A stretch of 64,000 nt of DNA from Streptomyces sp. TRM70350 (GCF_019219825.1 NZ_JAHUXH010000001.1:620001-684000), one strand, 5' to 3'; positions 45,544-55,727 are shown, counted from the first letter of the stretch. Program-made: numbers and translations. Notes: generated by a model not told the origin, from the letters alone.

Positions 45544-47016
45544 TCAGAAGTCGGTGGAGAGACCCTCGTGGCTGCGGGCGCCCGCGGCCGCGTGGCCGTC
45601 GGGTGGGTAGTCCGGCGCGATGGCCCGGGTAGCGTCCAGCCGGTACGGGCGGTAGTAGTCGCTGCCCCGGTGCCAGTACCAGAGCATCGGCACCACGCCC
45701 ACGGCGAGCCCGCCGACGCCGATCGCGACCGCCGCCGCGCTCAACTCGCCCAGGGACTCCACGAAGCCCCAGAACATGAACAGCGAGCCCAGCAACGGCC
45801 ACACCCCGCCGAGCAGGAAGTGCGCCGGCGAGCGGAGCAGCATCCCCCGGTAGGCGGCGACCGCGGCGAGGCCCGCCAGGCCGTAGTACACCGCGATCTG
45901 CAGACCGATCGCCGAGATGGCCTCGGACAGGATGTCGCCCACCGAGCCCAGCGCATTGGCGGCGACGAACAACGCCAGCGCCACCGCGCCGACCACGGTG
46001 ACCGCCACCCACGGCGTGTTCCACCGGCGGTGCACCCGGCCCAGCGCGGCCGGCATCGTACGGTCCCGGCCCATCGCGAACAGTGACCGCGTGACCTGGA
46101 TCAGCGTCGTCTCCAGCGTGGCGATGGTGGACAGCATCACCGCCACGACGATCAGCTTGCCGCCCCAGCCCGGCCAGATCTCGTCGCCCAGCACGGCCAG
46201 CACGTCCGAGCCGCTCTCCTCGATCTGCCGGGTGGAGAGCACGATGTTCACGGCGATGGTGAACACCAGGAACAGCAGGAAGACGATGCCGACGCCGATG
46301 AGCCCCGCGAGGCCCGTCGTACGGCGGCTGTTGCGGGTCTCCTCGCTGAGATTGCAGGCGACGTCCCAGCCCCAGTAGTAGAACGCCGCGACCAGCGCGC
46401 CCGAAGCGAAGCCCGACAGGCCGTCGAAGTGTCCGAACCCGAGCCAGGACCAGTCGAACGCGCGGGCGTTGTCCGAGTGCAGCAGGGCCAGCACCGCGAA
46501 GACCGCGAGGATGACCAGCTCCACACCGGACATCAGCAGCTGCGCGCGCACGGTCAGCCGGGCGCCGCCCAGCACCACCAGCAGCATCAGCAGGAACCAG
46601 CCCGCGCCGACCACCGAGGCGAGCGCCGTGTCGCCGGCCAGGTCCTCGTCGAACAGGGCCAGCGTCATCGACCCGGCGGGCAGCGAACCGGCCACCATGA
46701 AGATGGTCGCCGACACCACCAGCGCCCAGCCGCTGATGAACCCCAGGAACGGGTGGAGCGTACGGCCCACCCAGGAGTAACTGGCGCCCGCGTTCACGTC
46801 GATACGGCTCAGACGGCTGAACGCCAGTGCGATGCCCAGCATGGGGATCGCGCAGTACAGCAGAGCCGCCGGGCCCGCCAGCCCCACCGCCGCGAACAGA
46901 ACGGCCGTGGTCGCGGCCAGCGAGTACGCGGGGGCGCTGCCCGCGACCGCCATCACCACGGTGTCGAACGTACCCAGGGCGCCTGCCTGCAGCCCTCTGC
47001 CCGTGCTCTTGCTCAT
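45544..47016 (-). CDS. APC family amino acid permease
   Basis: 490 residues with 12 predicted membrane helices. The start GTFDTVVMAVAGSAPAYSLAATTAVLF and the conserved GWDVACNLSEETRNSRR before helix 6-7 are typical of the APC superfamily. It would import amino acids or amines with protons. ATG 47016. The first gene of an operon with the helical protein at 44579-45532. Confidence 0.88.
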   Translation of the reverse strand: MSKSTGRGLQAGALGTFDTVVMAVAGSAPAYSLAATTAVLFAAVGLAGPAALLYCAIPMLGIALAFSRLSRIDVNAGASYSWVGRTLHPFLGFISGWALVVSATIFMVAGSLPAGSMTLALFDEDLAGDTALASVVGAGWFLLMLLVVLGGARLTVRAQLLMSGVELVILAVFAVLALLHSDNARAFDWSWLGFGHFDGLSGFASGALVAAFYYWGWDVACNLSEETRNSRRTTGLAGLIGVGIVFLLFLVFTIAVNIVLSTRQIEESGSDVLAVLGDEIWPGWGGKLIVVAVMLSTIATLETTLIQVTRSLFAMGRDRTMPAALGRVHRRWNTPWVAVTVVGAVALALFVAANALGSVGDILSEAISAIGLQIAVYYGLAGLAAVAAYRGMLLRSPAHFLLGGVWPLLGSLFMFWGFVESLGELSAAAVAIGVGGLAVGVVPMLWYWHRGSDYYRPYRLDATRAIAPDYPPDGHAAAGARSHEGLSTDF

Positions 47017-47423
47017 GCCTTGCGCTGCTTTCGACTTGCACGACGCGAGGGCGAACGCCCCGACGGCGTAAGGAGTGTGGGGGGGGTGAACCCGCCACCG
47101 ACCAAGAGGGATGGCCTCGGGCCCGGGGCGGCAGAAAAGGGGAGGGTGCGGTGATGGCCGCCCTGTTGTCGGACGGTCACACCGTGTGTGCGAGTGATGA
47201 TAGCCCCGCGCGTCGGCCGTGCACGATTGATCTCCGTGGAAATCTCGCGGACCGCCACCTGGCCAACTCCGATGCCGGTCAGGTGCCTTGCCGCCCGAGA
47301 AGCGGAACCGGCGTGGCGCGGTGCGATCCGCCGTGCCGGAAGCGCGCATGGAGCGCGCCCGACGGGAAACGCGGACAGGGACCAACGCCGAGACCGACGA
47401 GCCGACGCAGCAGGGAGGCAGCC
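47017..47423. other. divergent intergenic region, no gene seen
   Basis: About 400 bp between the permease (minus) and DUF5709 (plus) genes. It must hold both promoters; I see no clear consensus boxes, palindrome or coding frame. Confidence 0.4.
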
Positions 47424-47918
47424 ATGGGCAGCGAAGGGACGCGCCCCGAACCGGTGGCGGACGACGCGATGGCCGACGACGTCTACCAGCCCACCGGGAC
47501 CAACGAGGAGCAGGAGGACGCCGCGCCCCTCGACCTGCAGGACGCCGTCGACGAGCGCACGTACGACGACACCCTGGACGAGGGCTACTCGCCGCCGGAG
47601 AAGCCCCTCGGCGTCAGCAAGCACGGCACCACGGCCGCCGAGCAGCACACCGGCGAGACCCTCGGCCGGCGCCTCGCCCAGGAGCGGCCCGATGTGGCCG
47701 AGCCCGCCGGTGACGACATCGGTGACCTCCCCGGTGGCGAGGGCGAGCCGGTCGACCCCGAGGCGGGCGCCGAGCGTGCTGGGCGCCTGGTGGCCCCGGA
47801 CGAGGGGGCGCACCCGGACACGACGAAGGAGGCGGTCGCCGAGGACAAGGGCGTCGACGCCGGTGCGGCGGGCGCCGAGGAGGCGGCCGTGCACGTCGTG
47901 GACGAGGACACGACCTGA
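47424..47918 (+). CDS. DUF5709 acidic protein
   Basis: 164 residues, very acidic and low in hydrophobics. The pattern DDVYQPTGTNEEQEDAAPLDLQDAVDERTYDDTLDEGYSPPEKPLGVSKHGTTAAEQ is the DUF5709 signature, and the rest is Glu/Asp/Ala/Gly-rich and probably disordered. ATG 47424 follows GGGAGGCAGCC. It converges with sthA (4 bases apart). Function unknown. Confidence 0.87.
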   Translation: MGSEGTRPEPVADDAMADDVYQPTGTNEEQEDAAPLDLQDAVDERTYDDTLDEGYSPPEKPLGVSKHGTTAAEQHTGETLGRRLAQERPDVAEPAGDDIGDLPGGEGEPVDPEAGAERAGRLVAPDEGAHPDTTKEAVAEDKGVDAGAAGAEEAAVHVVDEDTT

Positions 47919-47922
47919 CCCG

Positions 47923-49326
47923 TCAGTCGGCGATGCGGTCGATCTGGCGGAGCTTGTTCGTGGCGTCCAGTGCGGCCACCTTGTAGGACTCCGCCAAGGT
48001 CGGGTAGTTGAACACCGCATCGACCAGGTAGTCGACCGTGCCGCCGCACCCCATCACGGACTGCCCGATGTGGATCAGCTCGGTCGCCCCCGTGCCGAAG
48101 CAGTGCACGCCGAGCAGCGTGCGGTCCTCGGGTGAGACGAGCAGCTTCAGCACGCCGTGCGAGTCCCCGATGATCTGCCCGCGGGCCAGCTCCCGGTAGC
48201 GGGAGACACCGACCTCGAACGGCACCCGGTCCTCGGTGAGCCGGTCCTCCGTACGCCCCACGAAGCTGATCTCCGGGATGGTGTAGATACCGATGGGCTG
48301 GAGGTTGTGCATCCGCCCCACCGGCTCCCCGAAGGCGTGGTACGCCGCCGCCCGCCCCTGCTCCATGGAGGTCGCGGCCAGCGCCGGATAGCCGATGACG
48401 TCGCCGACGGCGTAGATGTGCGGCACCTGCGTCCGGTAGTGCTCGTCGACCGCGATCCGGCCGCGCGCGTCGGCGGCCAGGCCCGCCCTGTCGAGGTCGA
48501 GGCCGTCCGTGAGGCCCTGCCGGCCCGCCGAGTACATCACCGCGTCCGCCGGTATCTTCTTGCCGCTCTCCAGCACGGTCAGGGCACCCCGGGGATGCCG
48601 CTCGACCGCGGCGACGGTCTCCCCGAACCGGAACGTCACCGCGAGGTCCCGCAGGTGGTACTTGAGCGACTCGACGACCTCGACGTCGCACATGTCGAGC
48701 ATCCCGGCCCGCCTCTCGACCACCGTCACCTTGCTGCCGAGGGCGGCGAACATGCTCGCGTACTCCATGCCGATCACCCCCGCACCCACGATGACCATGG
48801 AGCGCGGGACGCGTTCGAGGGCCAGGACGTTGTCCGAGTCCATGATCGTGCGGCCGTCGAACTCCACGCTGTCCGGCCGGGCCGGCCGGGTGCCGGTGGC
48901 GATCACGATGTGCTCGGCGCTGATCAGCCGCTCCCGGCCGCCGACCTCGTGCAGGGCGACGGTGTGCGGGTCGACGAAGCGGCCCGTGCCGGAGAACAGG
49001 GCGACGTGATTGCGGGACAGCTGGCTGCGGATGACGTCCACCTCGCGGCCGACGACGTGCTGGGTGCGCGCGGTCAGGTCGGCGACGGTGATGTCCTCCT
49101 TCAGGCGGTAGCTCTGTCCGTACAGGTCGCGCTGGGTGAGACCGGTGAGGTAGAGCACCGCCTCACGCAGCGTCTTGGAGGGGATGGTTCCGGTGTGGAG
49201 GGAGACCCCGCCGACCATGTCGGGGCGGTCGACGACGGCGACACGGCGGCCCAGCTTGGCCGCGGCGATGGCGGCCTTCTGGCCACCGGGGCCGGATCCG
49301 AGGACGAGCATGTCGAAGTCGGGCAC
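47923..49326 (-). CDS. sthA: soluble pyridine nucleotide transhydrogenase (Si-specific)
   Basis: 467 residues, flavoprotein disulfide-reductase fold. FAD-binding [20 protein letters not shown]-binding [18 protein letters not shown], and the C-terminal [21 protein letters not shown]. The position of the redox disulfide reads [14 protein letters not shown], lacking the CxxxxC, as expected of SthA rather than lipoamide dehydrogenase. It balances NADPH and NADH in the cytosol. GTG 49326 places the FAD motif at the N-terminus. Confidence 0.9.
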   Translation of the reverse strand: MPDFDMLVLGSGPGGQKAAIAAAKLGRRVAVVDRPDMVGGVSLHTGTIPSKTLREAVLYLTGLTQRDLYGQSYRLKEDITVADLTARTQHVVGREVDVIRSQLSRNHVALFSGTGRFVDPHTVALHEVGGRERLISAEHIVIATGTRPARPDSVEFDGRTIMDSDNVLALERVPRSMVIVGAGVIGMEYASMFAALGSKVTVVERRAGMLDMCDVEVVESLKYHLRDLAVTFRFGETVAAVERHPRGALTVLESGKKIPADAVMYSAGRQGLTDGLDLDRAGLAADARGRIAVDEHYRTQVPHIYAVGDVIGYPALAATSMEQGRAAAYHAFGEPVGRMHNLQPIGIYTIPEISFVGRTEDRLTEDRVPFEVGVSRYRELARGQIIGDSHGVLKLLVSPEDRTLLGVHCFGTGATELIHIGQSVMGCGGTVDYLVDAVFNYPTLAESYKVAALDATNKLRQIDRIAD

Positions 49327-49455
49327 CCTCGGAAGTGTGACAGCCCGACCGGTCCCTCCGTAAGGGCGACAGCCATGGCGCAACCTCTACGTGGCGTGGG
49401 TCAACTCCCGCGGGCCACGGGGGAGCCGGACCTGCGGGCGCTCACCTACGCAGGG

Positions 49456-49662
49456 CTACGGCAGCAGCTTGTCGAGCGCGGCGTCGCCCTCCTGCGCCAG
49501 CTTGCGCCGCGCCCACTCCAGGTTCTTCGGCGTGAGGTCCTTGCCCGAGGCAAGCACCACGTCCTCCGGCGACACGTCCGTGCCGGTGCGGGTGTGGAGC
49601 AGGGCGTCCGGGGTGACGCGGTCCGCGGGCCTCCGGGACGCGTCGGGCTGTGGCGTAGACAT
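49456..49662 (-). CDS. small hypothetical protein (68 aa)
   Basis: 68 residues with a good GGAGGAGC site before ATG 49662. The C-terminal half is helical (DVVLASGKDLTPKNLEWARRKLAQEGDAALDKLLP). I believe similar small proteins occur in other Streptomyces; no function known. Confidence 0.7.
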   Translation of the reverse strand: MSTPQPDASRRPADRVTPDALLHTRTGTDVSPEDVVLASGKDLTPKNLEWARRKLAQEGDAALDKLLP

Positions 49663-49770
49663 GATCTCTGCTCCTCCGGTCCGGGGGTTCTGCTGTGGAC
49701 CCGGTGCGGTCATCGGGTCCACTTACACCATTCAACGCCGGAGCACACCCTGCATCCGGAAGGCTCCGCG

Positions 49771-49794
49771 CCCGGCCTTCTCTGAAGGCCCGGG
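49771..49794 (-). terminator. hairpin downstream of the phosphatase gene
   Basis: CCCGGCCTTC and GAAGGCCCGGG pair around a 3-base loop with a single bulge. It lies about 50 bases past the stop of the minus-strand phosphatase (49843) and before the small gene, as expected for a terminator. No U tract, as is common in this genus. Confidence 0.55.
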
Positions 49795-49842
49795 AGGGTG
49801 CCCGTCGAGAGCCTGTGCTGCCGCGCATCCGCGCCGAGGGAA

Positions 49843-50952
49843 TCAGGGCCGCTCCGGCGGCCGGGGAGCGAGAACGAGCATCGTGACGTCGTCGTGGATG
49901 CTCCGGGTGTGCCGCAGCAGGTCCTCCCACACGCGGTCGGGCAGGGTGGCGCGGTCGTCCCCGTTCAGCAGCGCCAGCCGCTGGGTCAGCGGGTAGAACG
50001 CGCCGGCCGGGTCACGGGCCTCGAAGACGCCGTCCGAGGCCAGGAAGAGCCGGTCGCCCGGCTCCAGCCGCACGGTGACCCCCCGGTGCGGGGTGCTGTC
50101 GGCGAGGCCCAGCCCCAGCGGCGTACACGCCTCGACCTTGATGTCCGTGGCCGTTCCCGCGCGCAGCAGCACCGGCGGCGGATGCCCGCAGGCCAGCACC
50201 CGGACGGAACGCACGTCGCGGGCGAACTCCAGCAGCACGGCGGTCGCGAACAGATCGGCGTGCCGGGCGGCCGCCGAGTCCACCGTCAGCCGGCGGTCCA
50301 GCCGGCCGGCCACCGACTCCAGGTCCGGCTGGTCGAGCACCGCCTCCCGGAAGGCGCCCAGCAGCGAGGCCACCGTGCCGATGGCCGCCAGACCGTGCCC
50401 CTCGACGTCGCCCAGCACCGCGCGCACCCCGTACGGGCCGTCGCGCACGTCGTAGAAGTCACCGCCGACCAGCGTCCCGCGCTGCGCCGCCCGGTACAGG
50501 CCCGTACAGCGCACCGGGCCGACCGCCTCCGGCAGCGGCGGCAGCAGGGCGCGCTGCGCGGCCTCGGCGGTGGTGCGTTCGAGGTCGAGCTGGGCGTCGC
50601 GGTGACTGCGGACGAAGGACACGAACACGCTCAGCGCGGCGACGAAGCCGAGCGTCCACAGGTCGGTGTCGCCGGGCCGGTTCAGCTGGAGCGCCGGGAT
50701 GTTCAGCAGCGTGATCGCCGCCGTGCCGAGGAGCGCCGTCGCCAGCGGCCCGTACGACAGGACGGCCAGCGGCGGGATGGCGCCCAGCAGGAAGCCGATG
50801 TCGAGCGGATCGTGGCTGACCGCCGTCGCCACGGCCACGCCCGCGATCAGGGCCACCGGCAGCACCCGCACCCAGCGTGGCGGCGGTGCGCCCCGCAGCC
50901 AGCCCCGCCGGTCCGGGCGCCGGAGCGGTGACAGGACGTGCGCCGTATCCAC
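49843..50952 (-). CDS. membrane SpoIIE-type PP2C phosphatase
   Basis: 369 residues. Four hydrophobic helices (about 25-115) anchor a cytosolic phosphatase domain (about 130-365) with VGGDFYDVRDGPYGVRAVLGDVEGHGLAA, CGHPPPVLLRAG and HDDVTMLVL metal-binding motifs. There is no sensory GAF or PAS domain. Likely substrate: a phosphorylated STAS anti-anti-sigma factor. GTG 50952 is the start. Confidence 0.87.
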   Translation of the reverse strand: MDTAHVLSPLRRPDRRGWLRGAPPPRWVRVLPVALIAGVAVATAVSHDPLDIGFLLGAIPPLAVLSYGPLATALLGTAAITLLNIPALQLNRPGDTDLWTLGFVAALSVFVSFVRSHRDAQLDLERTTAEAAQRALLPPLPEAVGPVRCTGLYRAAQRGTLVGGDFYDVRDGPYGVRAVLGDVEGHGLAAIGTVASLLGAFREAVLDQPDLESVAGRLDRRLTVDSAAARHADLFATAVLLEFARDVRSVRVLACGHPPPVLLRAGTATDIKVEACTPLGLGLADSTPHRGVTVRLEPGDRLFLASDGVFEARDPAGAFYPLTQRLALLNGDDRATLPDRVWEDLLRHTRSIHDDVTMLVLAPRPPERP

Positions 50953-51176
50953 AGCACCACGCTACGCCGGGCCGGGGGTGTCGGTGCCGGGTGTCATGCG
51001 GCCTGCACCGCCGTACAGGACCTGTTCGCCCGCGAACCCGCCCTGGCGAAGCGAAACGACGAGGGCACCGGGAGACGGTGCACGGCGGGCGCAACGGTCG
51101 TCCGGTTTCTGGTTTGACAACGGCTTTTCGGTGCATCCGGTAGGGGAACACAGTTCCGACGGATGGTGGAGGAGAC

Positions 51177-51455
51177 GTGGGCATCATCGCCTGGATCCTG
51201 ATCGGGCTACTGGCCGGTGCCATCGCCAAGCTGCTGCTGCCGGGCAAGGACCCGGGCGGGATCATCATCACGATGCTGATCGGTGTCGCCGGTGCTCTGC
51301 TCGGCGGCTGGCTGGGGATGGTCATTTTCGGCATCGACTCGATCGGCGGGTTCTTCGACCTGTCGACGTGGGTCGCCGCGATCGTCGGCTCGCTCATCCT
51401 GCTCCTGCTGTACCGGGCGTTCACCGGCGGCCGGCGTTCGCACCGGCACGCCTGA
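51177..51455 (+). CDS. GlsB/YeaQ/YmgE family stress-response membrane protein
   Basis: 92 residues, three hydrophobic helices with GIIAWILIGLLAGAIAKLLLPG and GGIIITMLIGVAGALLGGWLG, the transglycosylase-associated family signature. These are small stress-induced membrane proteins of unclear action. GTG 51177 follows GGAGGAGACG. A TTGACA box at 51114-51119 may be part of the promoter. Confidence 0.87.
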   Translation: MGIIAWILIGLLAGAIAKLLLPGKDPGGIIITMLIGVAGALLGGWLGMVIFGIDSIGGFFDLSTWVAAIVGSLILLLLYRAFTGGRRSHRHA

Positions 51456-51499
51456 GGCGTGACCCCCGAGCAGAGCGGGCCGCGGCCCGAGAGCCCCCC

Positions 51500-51541
51500 G
51501 TGCGGGGGCGCGGAACGGACGTCCGTTCCGCGCCCCCGCAC
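51500..51541. terminator. 42-bp perfect palindrome, bidirectional terminator
   Basis: Two 21-base arms meet with no loop (centre between 51520 and 51521; arms start GTGCGGGGGCGCGG). It sits 44 bases past the GlsB-type gene stop and 16 bases past the stop of the convergent oxidoreductase gene, so it can terminate both. Confidence 0.8.
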
Positions 51542-51557
51542 TGTCACGACCTGCGGC

Positions 51558-52448
51558 TCAGTCGACGGGCCGGTCGAGCACGTCCTGCACCGCCGCCAGG
51601 ATCTCGGTGACCCGCAGCCCGAACGCCGCGTCGCACGCGTGCGGGCGGCCGGTGCGGGCGGCGGTCAGCAGCGCGTCGGCGGCCCGGGAGAAGGCGGGCA
51701 GCGCGCCTTCGGAGCTCTCCGGGAGGGACGTCACCCCGCTCGCGCCCCGCAGTTCGACGACGGCGCCCGCCGCCGCGGGCGGGGCGGTGAGGCTGAGCGT
51801 CAGGGTGCTGGAGGCGCCGGTGACGTGGTCGAGGACGGCGTGCACGGTGTCCTGCGGACCGTGCGCCGCGGCCGACACGCCGGTCACGTCCCCGAGCACC
51901 GGCAGCAGGACGGACAGGGCGTGCGGGCCCACGTCCCACAGGGCGCCCTTCTCCCGCCGCCACGGTGAGGCGGCGAACGGGCTGTCGCCGCTGGTGAACA
52001 CCGCGCCCAGCCACTGGGCGCGGCCGACGAACCAGCCGTCGCCGCCCGCCTGTTCGCTGATCCAGGCCTCGGGCTCGGTCTGGAAGCGGGTGGTGAAGAA
52101 GACGACCGAGGCGACACCGGCCCGGCGCGCGGCCTCCGCCACGGCCTGCCCTTCGGCGACCGTCGGGGCGAGGGGCTTGTCGAGCAGCAGATGACACTCC
52201 GCCCGCGCGGCCCGCACCGCGAGGTCCGCCTGCACCGCCGGGGGCAGCGCGACCGCCACCGCGTCCACCTCGCCGAGCAGGGCGTCCACGTCGTCGTAGG
52301 CACGTGTGCCATGACGGTCCGCCAGCTCCTTGGCGGCGGCCGGGCGGCGCCCCCACACACCGACGAAGTCCAGCCCGTCGTGCCCGCTCAGGGCGGGGGC
52401 GTGCACCATCTGTGCCCAGGGGCCGGTGCCGAGCAGTCCGATACGCAT
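51558..52448 (-). CDS. Gfo/Idh/MocA family NAD(P)-dependent oxidoreductase
   Basis: 296 residues. N-terminal Rossmann fold with GLLGTGPWAQMVHAPAL and VGVWGRRPAAAKELA; LLLDKPLAPT contains the EKP-type catalytic Lys (here DKP). The C-terminal alpha/beta domain is shorter than in sugar dehydrogenases. Substrate unknown; many members act on sugars or inositols. Confidence 0.87.
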   Translation of the reverse strand: MRIGLLGTGPWAQMVHAPALSGHDGLDFVGVWGRRPAAAKELADRHGTRAYDDVDALLGEVDAVAVALPPAVQADLAVRAARAECHLLLDKPLAPTVAEGQAVAEAARRAGVASVVFFTTRFQTEPEAWISEQAGGDGWFVGRAQWLGAVFTSGDSPFAASPWRREKGALWDVGPHALSVLLPVLGDVTGVSAAAHGPQDTVHAVLDHVTGASSTLTLSLTAPPAAAGAVVELRGASGVTSLPESSEGALPAFSRAADALLTAARTGRPHACDAAFGLRVTEILAAVQDVLDRPVD

Positions 52449-53039
52449 GCGTCGCCTCTCCCACGGTGCGGAATCCTGCGAGGACCGGCGTCGTGGGAGC
52501 CGGTCGGGGTGAGCGTGTCACACGGACGGGGGAAAGGGGTACCGCGTGCTGACGTGGGGGGTGGGTGCGCGGGCGTCGGGGATCACACTGGGGCCGGGGC
52601 GTAAGCGGGGGCGTTCGGGGACTGCGCCGGCGTGGGCGTTTGGTGGGCGGATCGGCCGGTGCGCGGGCGCGGGGATGCCACCGAGTGTCCCACCAAGTGC
52701 GCCGACGCCGCGGGTGCACTGGGGCCCGCGGGGCGTACGGCACGGGGCTCGGGGCCCTCGATCGACATGGGCAGCGCGCCCGGACCGCCGCGCCGACCTC
52801 CACGTCACCGATGCGGCGAGTGTGCATGGGTTCGTGATCTCTTCCGGCTGTCGCGCGGTACCGGTGTGGCTGGGGCCCCCGGGTGGACACCCTGGCTCCG
52901 CCAGCGTGACTGACCGTGCGGCCGCGGTCCAATACAGGAATGGGAACGGATGCAGTGCTGCGAGTGCTGAACAGCGGCGGCCCACCCGGCCCGCGGACGG
53001 CGGCGGGGTGCGGGTAGGGCGCCGACGATACGCGGGGGG
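52449..53039. other. gap of non-coding or degraded sequence
   Basis: About 590 bp with no supportable gene. Frames are long because of the base composition but give low-complexity arginine- and proline-rich products. It leads directly into the aldo/keto reductase remnant. Confidence 0.5.
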
Positions 53040-53690
53040 ACGTCGGGCGGCGCGTTCCCTCGCCACCGTGCACGCCGCCCTGGACGTGCGTCACGCCGAT
53101 CGACACCGCCGACGCCCACCACCTGCCTGCTGACGAGGTGGGCCACAACGAGGCCCTGGTGGCCAAGGCTCGGGGCGCCTGCGACGTCCTGGTCGCCGCC
53201 AAGGGCGGCCACCTGCGCCCCGGCGACGGCGGCTGGACCCTCGACGGCAGCCCGGCCCACATCAAGGCGGCCTGGTCCGTCGGCGAGGTCCGCGACCTGT
53301 GGGACGAGGGCAAGATCCGGGTGGCCGACGACATCCTCGGCGGCCACCCGGTCTCCGTACAGAACGAGTCTTCCCCGGCGTTCCGCTCCAGCCGGCCCGA
53401 GCTGCGCCGGTGCGACGAACTCGGCATCGTCTCCTGCCCTGGAGCCCCTCGGCGGCCTCGCCCGGGTCGGTGAGCCGGGCTCCGCGCAGGCCGCGTTGCT
53501 CCGGATCGCCGAGGCCCCCGGCGTGAGCCCGCAGTGCGTGTGCCCGGCCTGGACGCTCGCCAAGTCGCCCCGTGGTCGTCCCCGTTCCGCGTGTCGGCCG
53601 CCCGGAGAACCTCCGCGACTGCGCCGCCGCCTCCGGCCTCGTCCGCCCTCCCCGAGGAACTCGCCGAGGCGGACGCCGCCTGTGTCGACG
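53040..53690 (+). pseudogene. remnant of an aldo/keto reductase
   Basis: Pieces in different frames recall the family: ATVHAALDV, IDTADAHHLPADEVGHNEAL, VLVAAKGGHLRPGDGGWTLDG, LWDEGKIRVADD, GGHPVSVQNESSP, LGIVSCPGAP, GVSPQCVCPAWTLAKSP, VVVPVPRVGRPENLRD and LPEELAEADAA. This is the order of a Tas/YajO-type reductase. The N-terminus and the segment between WTLDGSPAHI and the later motifs are shortened and at least two frameshifts are present. Confidence 0.7.
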
Positions 53691-53845
53691 GGCGCGGGCA
53701 ACCGGCCGCGGGCCCACGCCCGCTGCCCGCGCCCGCGACAACGTACCCGTTTCGCAGATGGGCTGGCACCGGCCGTCACCGCATCCCTAGGATGTACTCC
53801 CTGTCAGGCCAGTCGAGTTGGCGCTCGGCGCGAACAGGGGGATCC

Positions 53846-54670
53846 ATGCACACCGACAAGCCGCTGTCCAAGGAGATCGACGCCAACGTCCCGACGGCCG
53901 CGCGGATGTACGACTACTACCTCGGGGGCAAGGACAACTACGCCGCGGACCGCGCGGCGTGCGACGAGCTCGACAAGGTCGTTCCCAGCACCCGCCGACT
54001 GGCCGTCAACAACCGCCGCTTCCTGCAGCGCGTCGTACGGACCCTCGCGGGCGAGTACGGCGTCCGCCAGTTCCTCGACCACGGCTCCGGCCTGCCCACC
54101 CAGGACAACGTCCACCAGGTCGCCCAGAGCCACGACCCCACCGTGCACGTCGTCTACGTCGACAACGACCCCATGGTGCTGGTGCACGGCCGCGCGCTGC
54201 TGGAGCAGGACGAGCGCACCTGTGTCATCCACGCCGACATGCGGGACACGGACACGATCTTCTCCCACCCCGACACCCAGCGCCTGATCGACTTCTCGCA
54301 GCCGGTCGCCGTGCTGTTCAACTCGGTCTTCCACTGCATCCCGGACAGCGACACCGACGGACCGCGGGCCGTGGTCCGGCGTGTCACCGAACGGCTCGCC
54401 CCGGGCAGTTTCCTGGTGATGTGCCAGCTGGTCAGCGAGGACCCCGAGGTCCGTGACTTCGTCACCAACTTCATGGACCAGGTGACCCAGGGACACTGGG
54501 GCCGGGTCCGCCAGGAGAAGGACGTCGCCGACCTGTTCGAGGGCCTGGAGATCCTCGAACCGGGCCTCGTGGAGGTGTCCACCTGGCGGCCGGACAGCGA
54601 GGTGGCACCCCGTCAGCTCACCCACGAGTGGATCGAGTTCGGCGGCGTGGGCCGTATGCCGATCCCGTAG
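53846..54670 (+). CDS. DUF574 SAM-dependent methyltransferase
   Basis: 274 residues, same family as 22952-23782: AARMYDYYLGGKDNYAADRAACDE, FLDHGSGLPTQDNVHQVAQ (motif I), YVDNDPMVLVHGRALL (motif II) and a late LEPGLVEVSTWRPD. It is convergent with the WhiJ-like regulator gene. Genes of this family are often found beside such helix-turn-helix/DUF397 pairs. ATG 53846. Confidence 0.88.
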   Translation: MHTDKPLSKEIDANVPTAARMYDYYLGGKDNYAADRAACDELDKVVPSTRRLAVNNRRFLQRVVRTLAGEYGVRQFLDHGSGLPTQDNVHQVAQSHDPTVHVVYVDNDPMVLVHGRALLEQDERTCVIHADMRDTDTIFSHPDTQRLIDFSQPVAVLFNSVFHCIPDSDTDGPRAVVRRVTERLAPGSFLVMCQLVSEDPEVRDFVTNFMDQVTQGHWGRVRQEKDVADLFEGLEILEPGLVEVSTWRPDSEVAPRQLTHEWIEFGGVGRMPIP

Positions 54671-54735
54671 TCATCCCGTAGGCAGGACCCCGTAGGCGTC
54701 ACCCGCCGTCACGATCCCGTAGGCGCTCCCCGCAG

Positions 54736-55659
54736 TCACTCCTGCGGGTAGCGCCGCTCCATCGTCTCCCGCAGCAGCGCCAGCGACTCGCGCGGCGTGA
54801 GCGCCTCGTCGGCCAGCCGGTCCAGGGTGACCCGGTACTCCTCCGTCTCGTCCCGGTCCTCCAGGAAGTTCGCACTCCTGATGTGCTCCAGGTAGACGAC
54901 GTCCGGCAGATCGAGGCCGTCGAAGCGGAGGTAGGTGATCGGGATGGACGGTGCCGACGCGTTGGTCGCGTCCAACGGCACGATCTGCACGCTGACATGG
55001 GGCCGCTGGGCCATCTCGATCAGATGCGCGAGCTGCTCGCGCATCACCGCCCGGCTGCCGAGCACCCGCAACAGCACGGACTCGTCGATGACCGCCCACA
55101 ACTGGGGCGCGTCCGCCCGCAGCAGCAACTGGGCACGCCGCTCGCGCAGTTCGACCCGGCGCCGTACCTCGTGCGACGGCGCGATCGGCAGCCCGCGCTC
55201 CACGACCGCCCGGGCGTAGTCCCGGGTCTGGAGGAGTCCGGGCACGTACTGGATCTCGAACGTACGGATCGAGGCGGCCGCCTCCTGCAACCCCACCAGC
55301 CGGTCGAACCACTCGGGCATCAGCCGCTTGTCGTACCGCTGCCACCAGCCCGGCTCCCCGGCCCGGCGCAGCAGCTGGAGCAGCACCGACGCCTCGTACT
55401 CGTCCGCGCCGTACAGCTTCAGCAGCGCCTGGACATCGGTCTCGGTCGGCGGCCTGCGGCCCTTGCCCGACTCGATGCGCGACAGCTTCGCCGGGCTGAA
55501 CCCCAGGGCGCGCGCCGCCTGGTCCTGCGCGAGCCCGGCGTCCTCGCGGAAACCCGCCAACTGCACACCGACGAGCATCTTCAGCAGAGTCGGGGCGGGC
55601 TCCGCCCGGTCGAGATAGGGTCGGAGGCGGGAGATGCGCTGTGACTCGGCGGACATCAT
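54736..55659 (-). CDS. WhiJ/Scr1-type helix-turn-helix regulator with DUF5753
   Basis: 307 residues. XRE-type helix-turn-helix at about 25-85 (LAGFREDAGLAQDQAARALGFSPAKLSRIESGKGRRPPTETDVQALLKLY), then the DUF5753 domain (about 115-290: EIQYVPGLLQTRDYARAVVERGLP...LWAVIDESVL...LEHI). These proteins pair with a small DUF397 partner, here encoded just upstream (55728-55958). They influence development and antibiotic production in Streptomyces. ATG 55659 follows GGGAGCC. Confidence 0.9.
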   Translation of the reverse strand: MMSAESQRISRLRPYLDRAEPAPTLLKMLVGVQLAGFREDAGLAQDQAARALGFSPAKLSRIESGKGRRPPTETDVQALLKLYGADEYEASVLLQLLRRAGEPGWWQRYDKRLMPEWFDRLVGLQEAAASIRTFEIQYVPGLLQTRDYARAVVERGLPIAPSHEVRRRVELRERRAQLLLRADAPQLWAVIDESVLLRVLGSRAVMREQLAHLIEMAQRPHVSVQIVPLDATNASAPSIPITYLRFDGLDLPDVVYLEHIRSANFLEDRDETEEYRVTLDRLADEALTPRESLALLRETMERRYPQE

Positions 55660-55727
55660 GGCTCCCTGCGGACCGGCAGAAGTATCCATCACGCTACCGC
55701 ACTTCGCCGATCCGCAGCAGGCGGAGC

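Noticed and set aside
47923..49326. Dihydrolipoamide dehydrogenase or mycothione reductase
   Set aside because: The redox-active CxxxxC pair is absent ([14 protein letters not shown]), which fits a soluble transhydrogenase.
52546..53133. Possible gene in the gap before the aldo/keto reductase remnant
   Set aside because: Product is Arg/Pro/Gly-rich with no ribosome binding site, and the last part is the degraded reductase.
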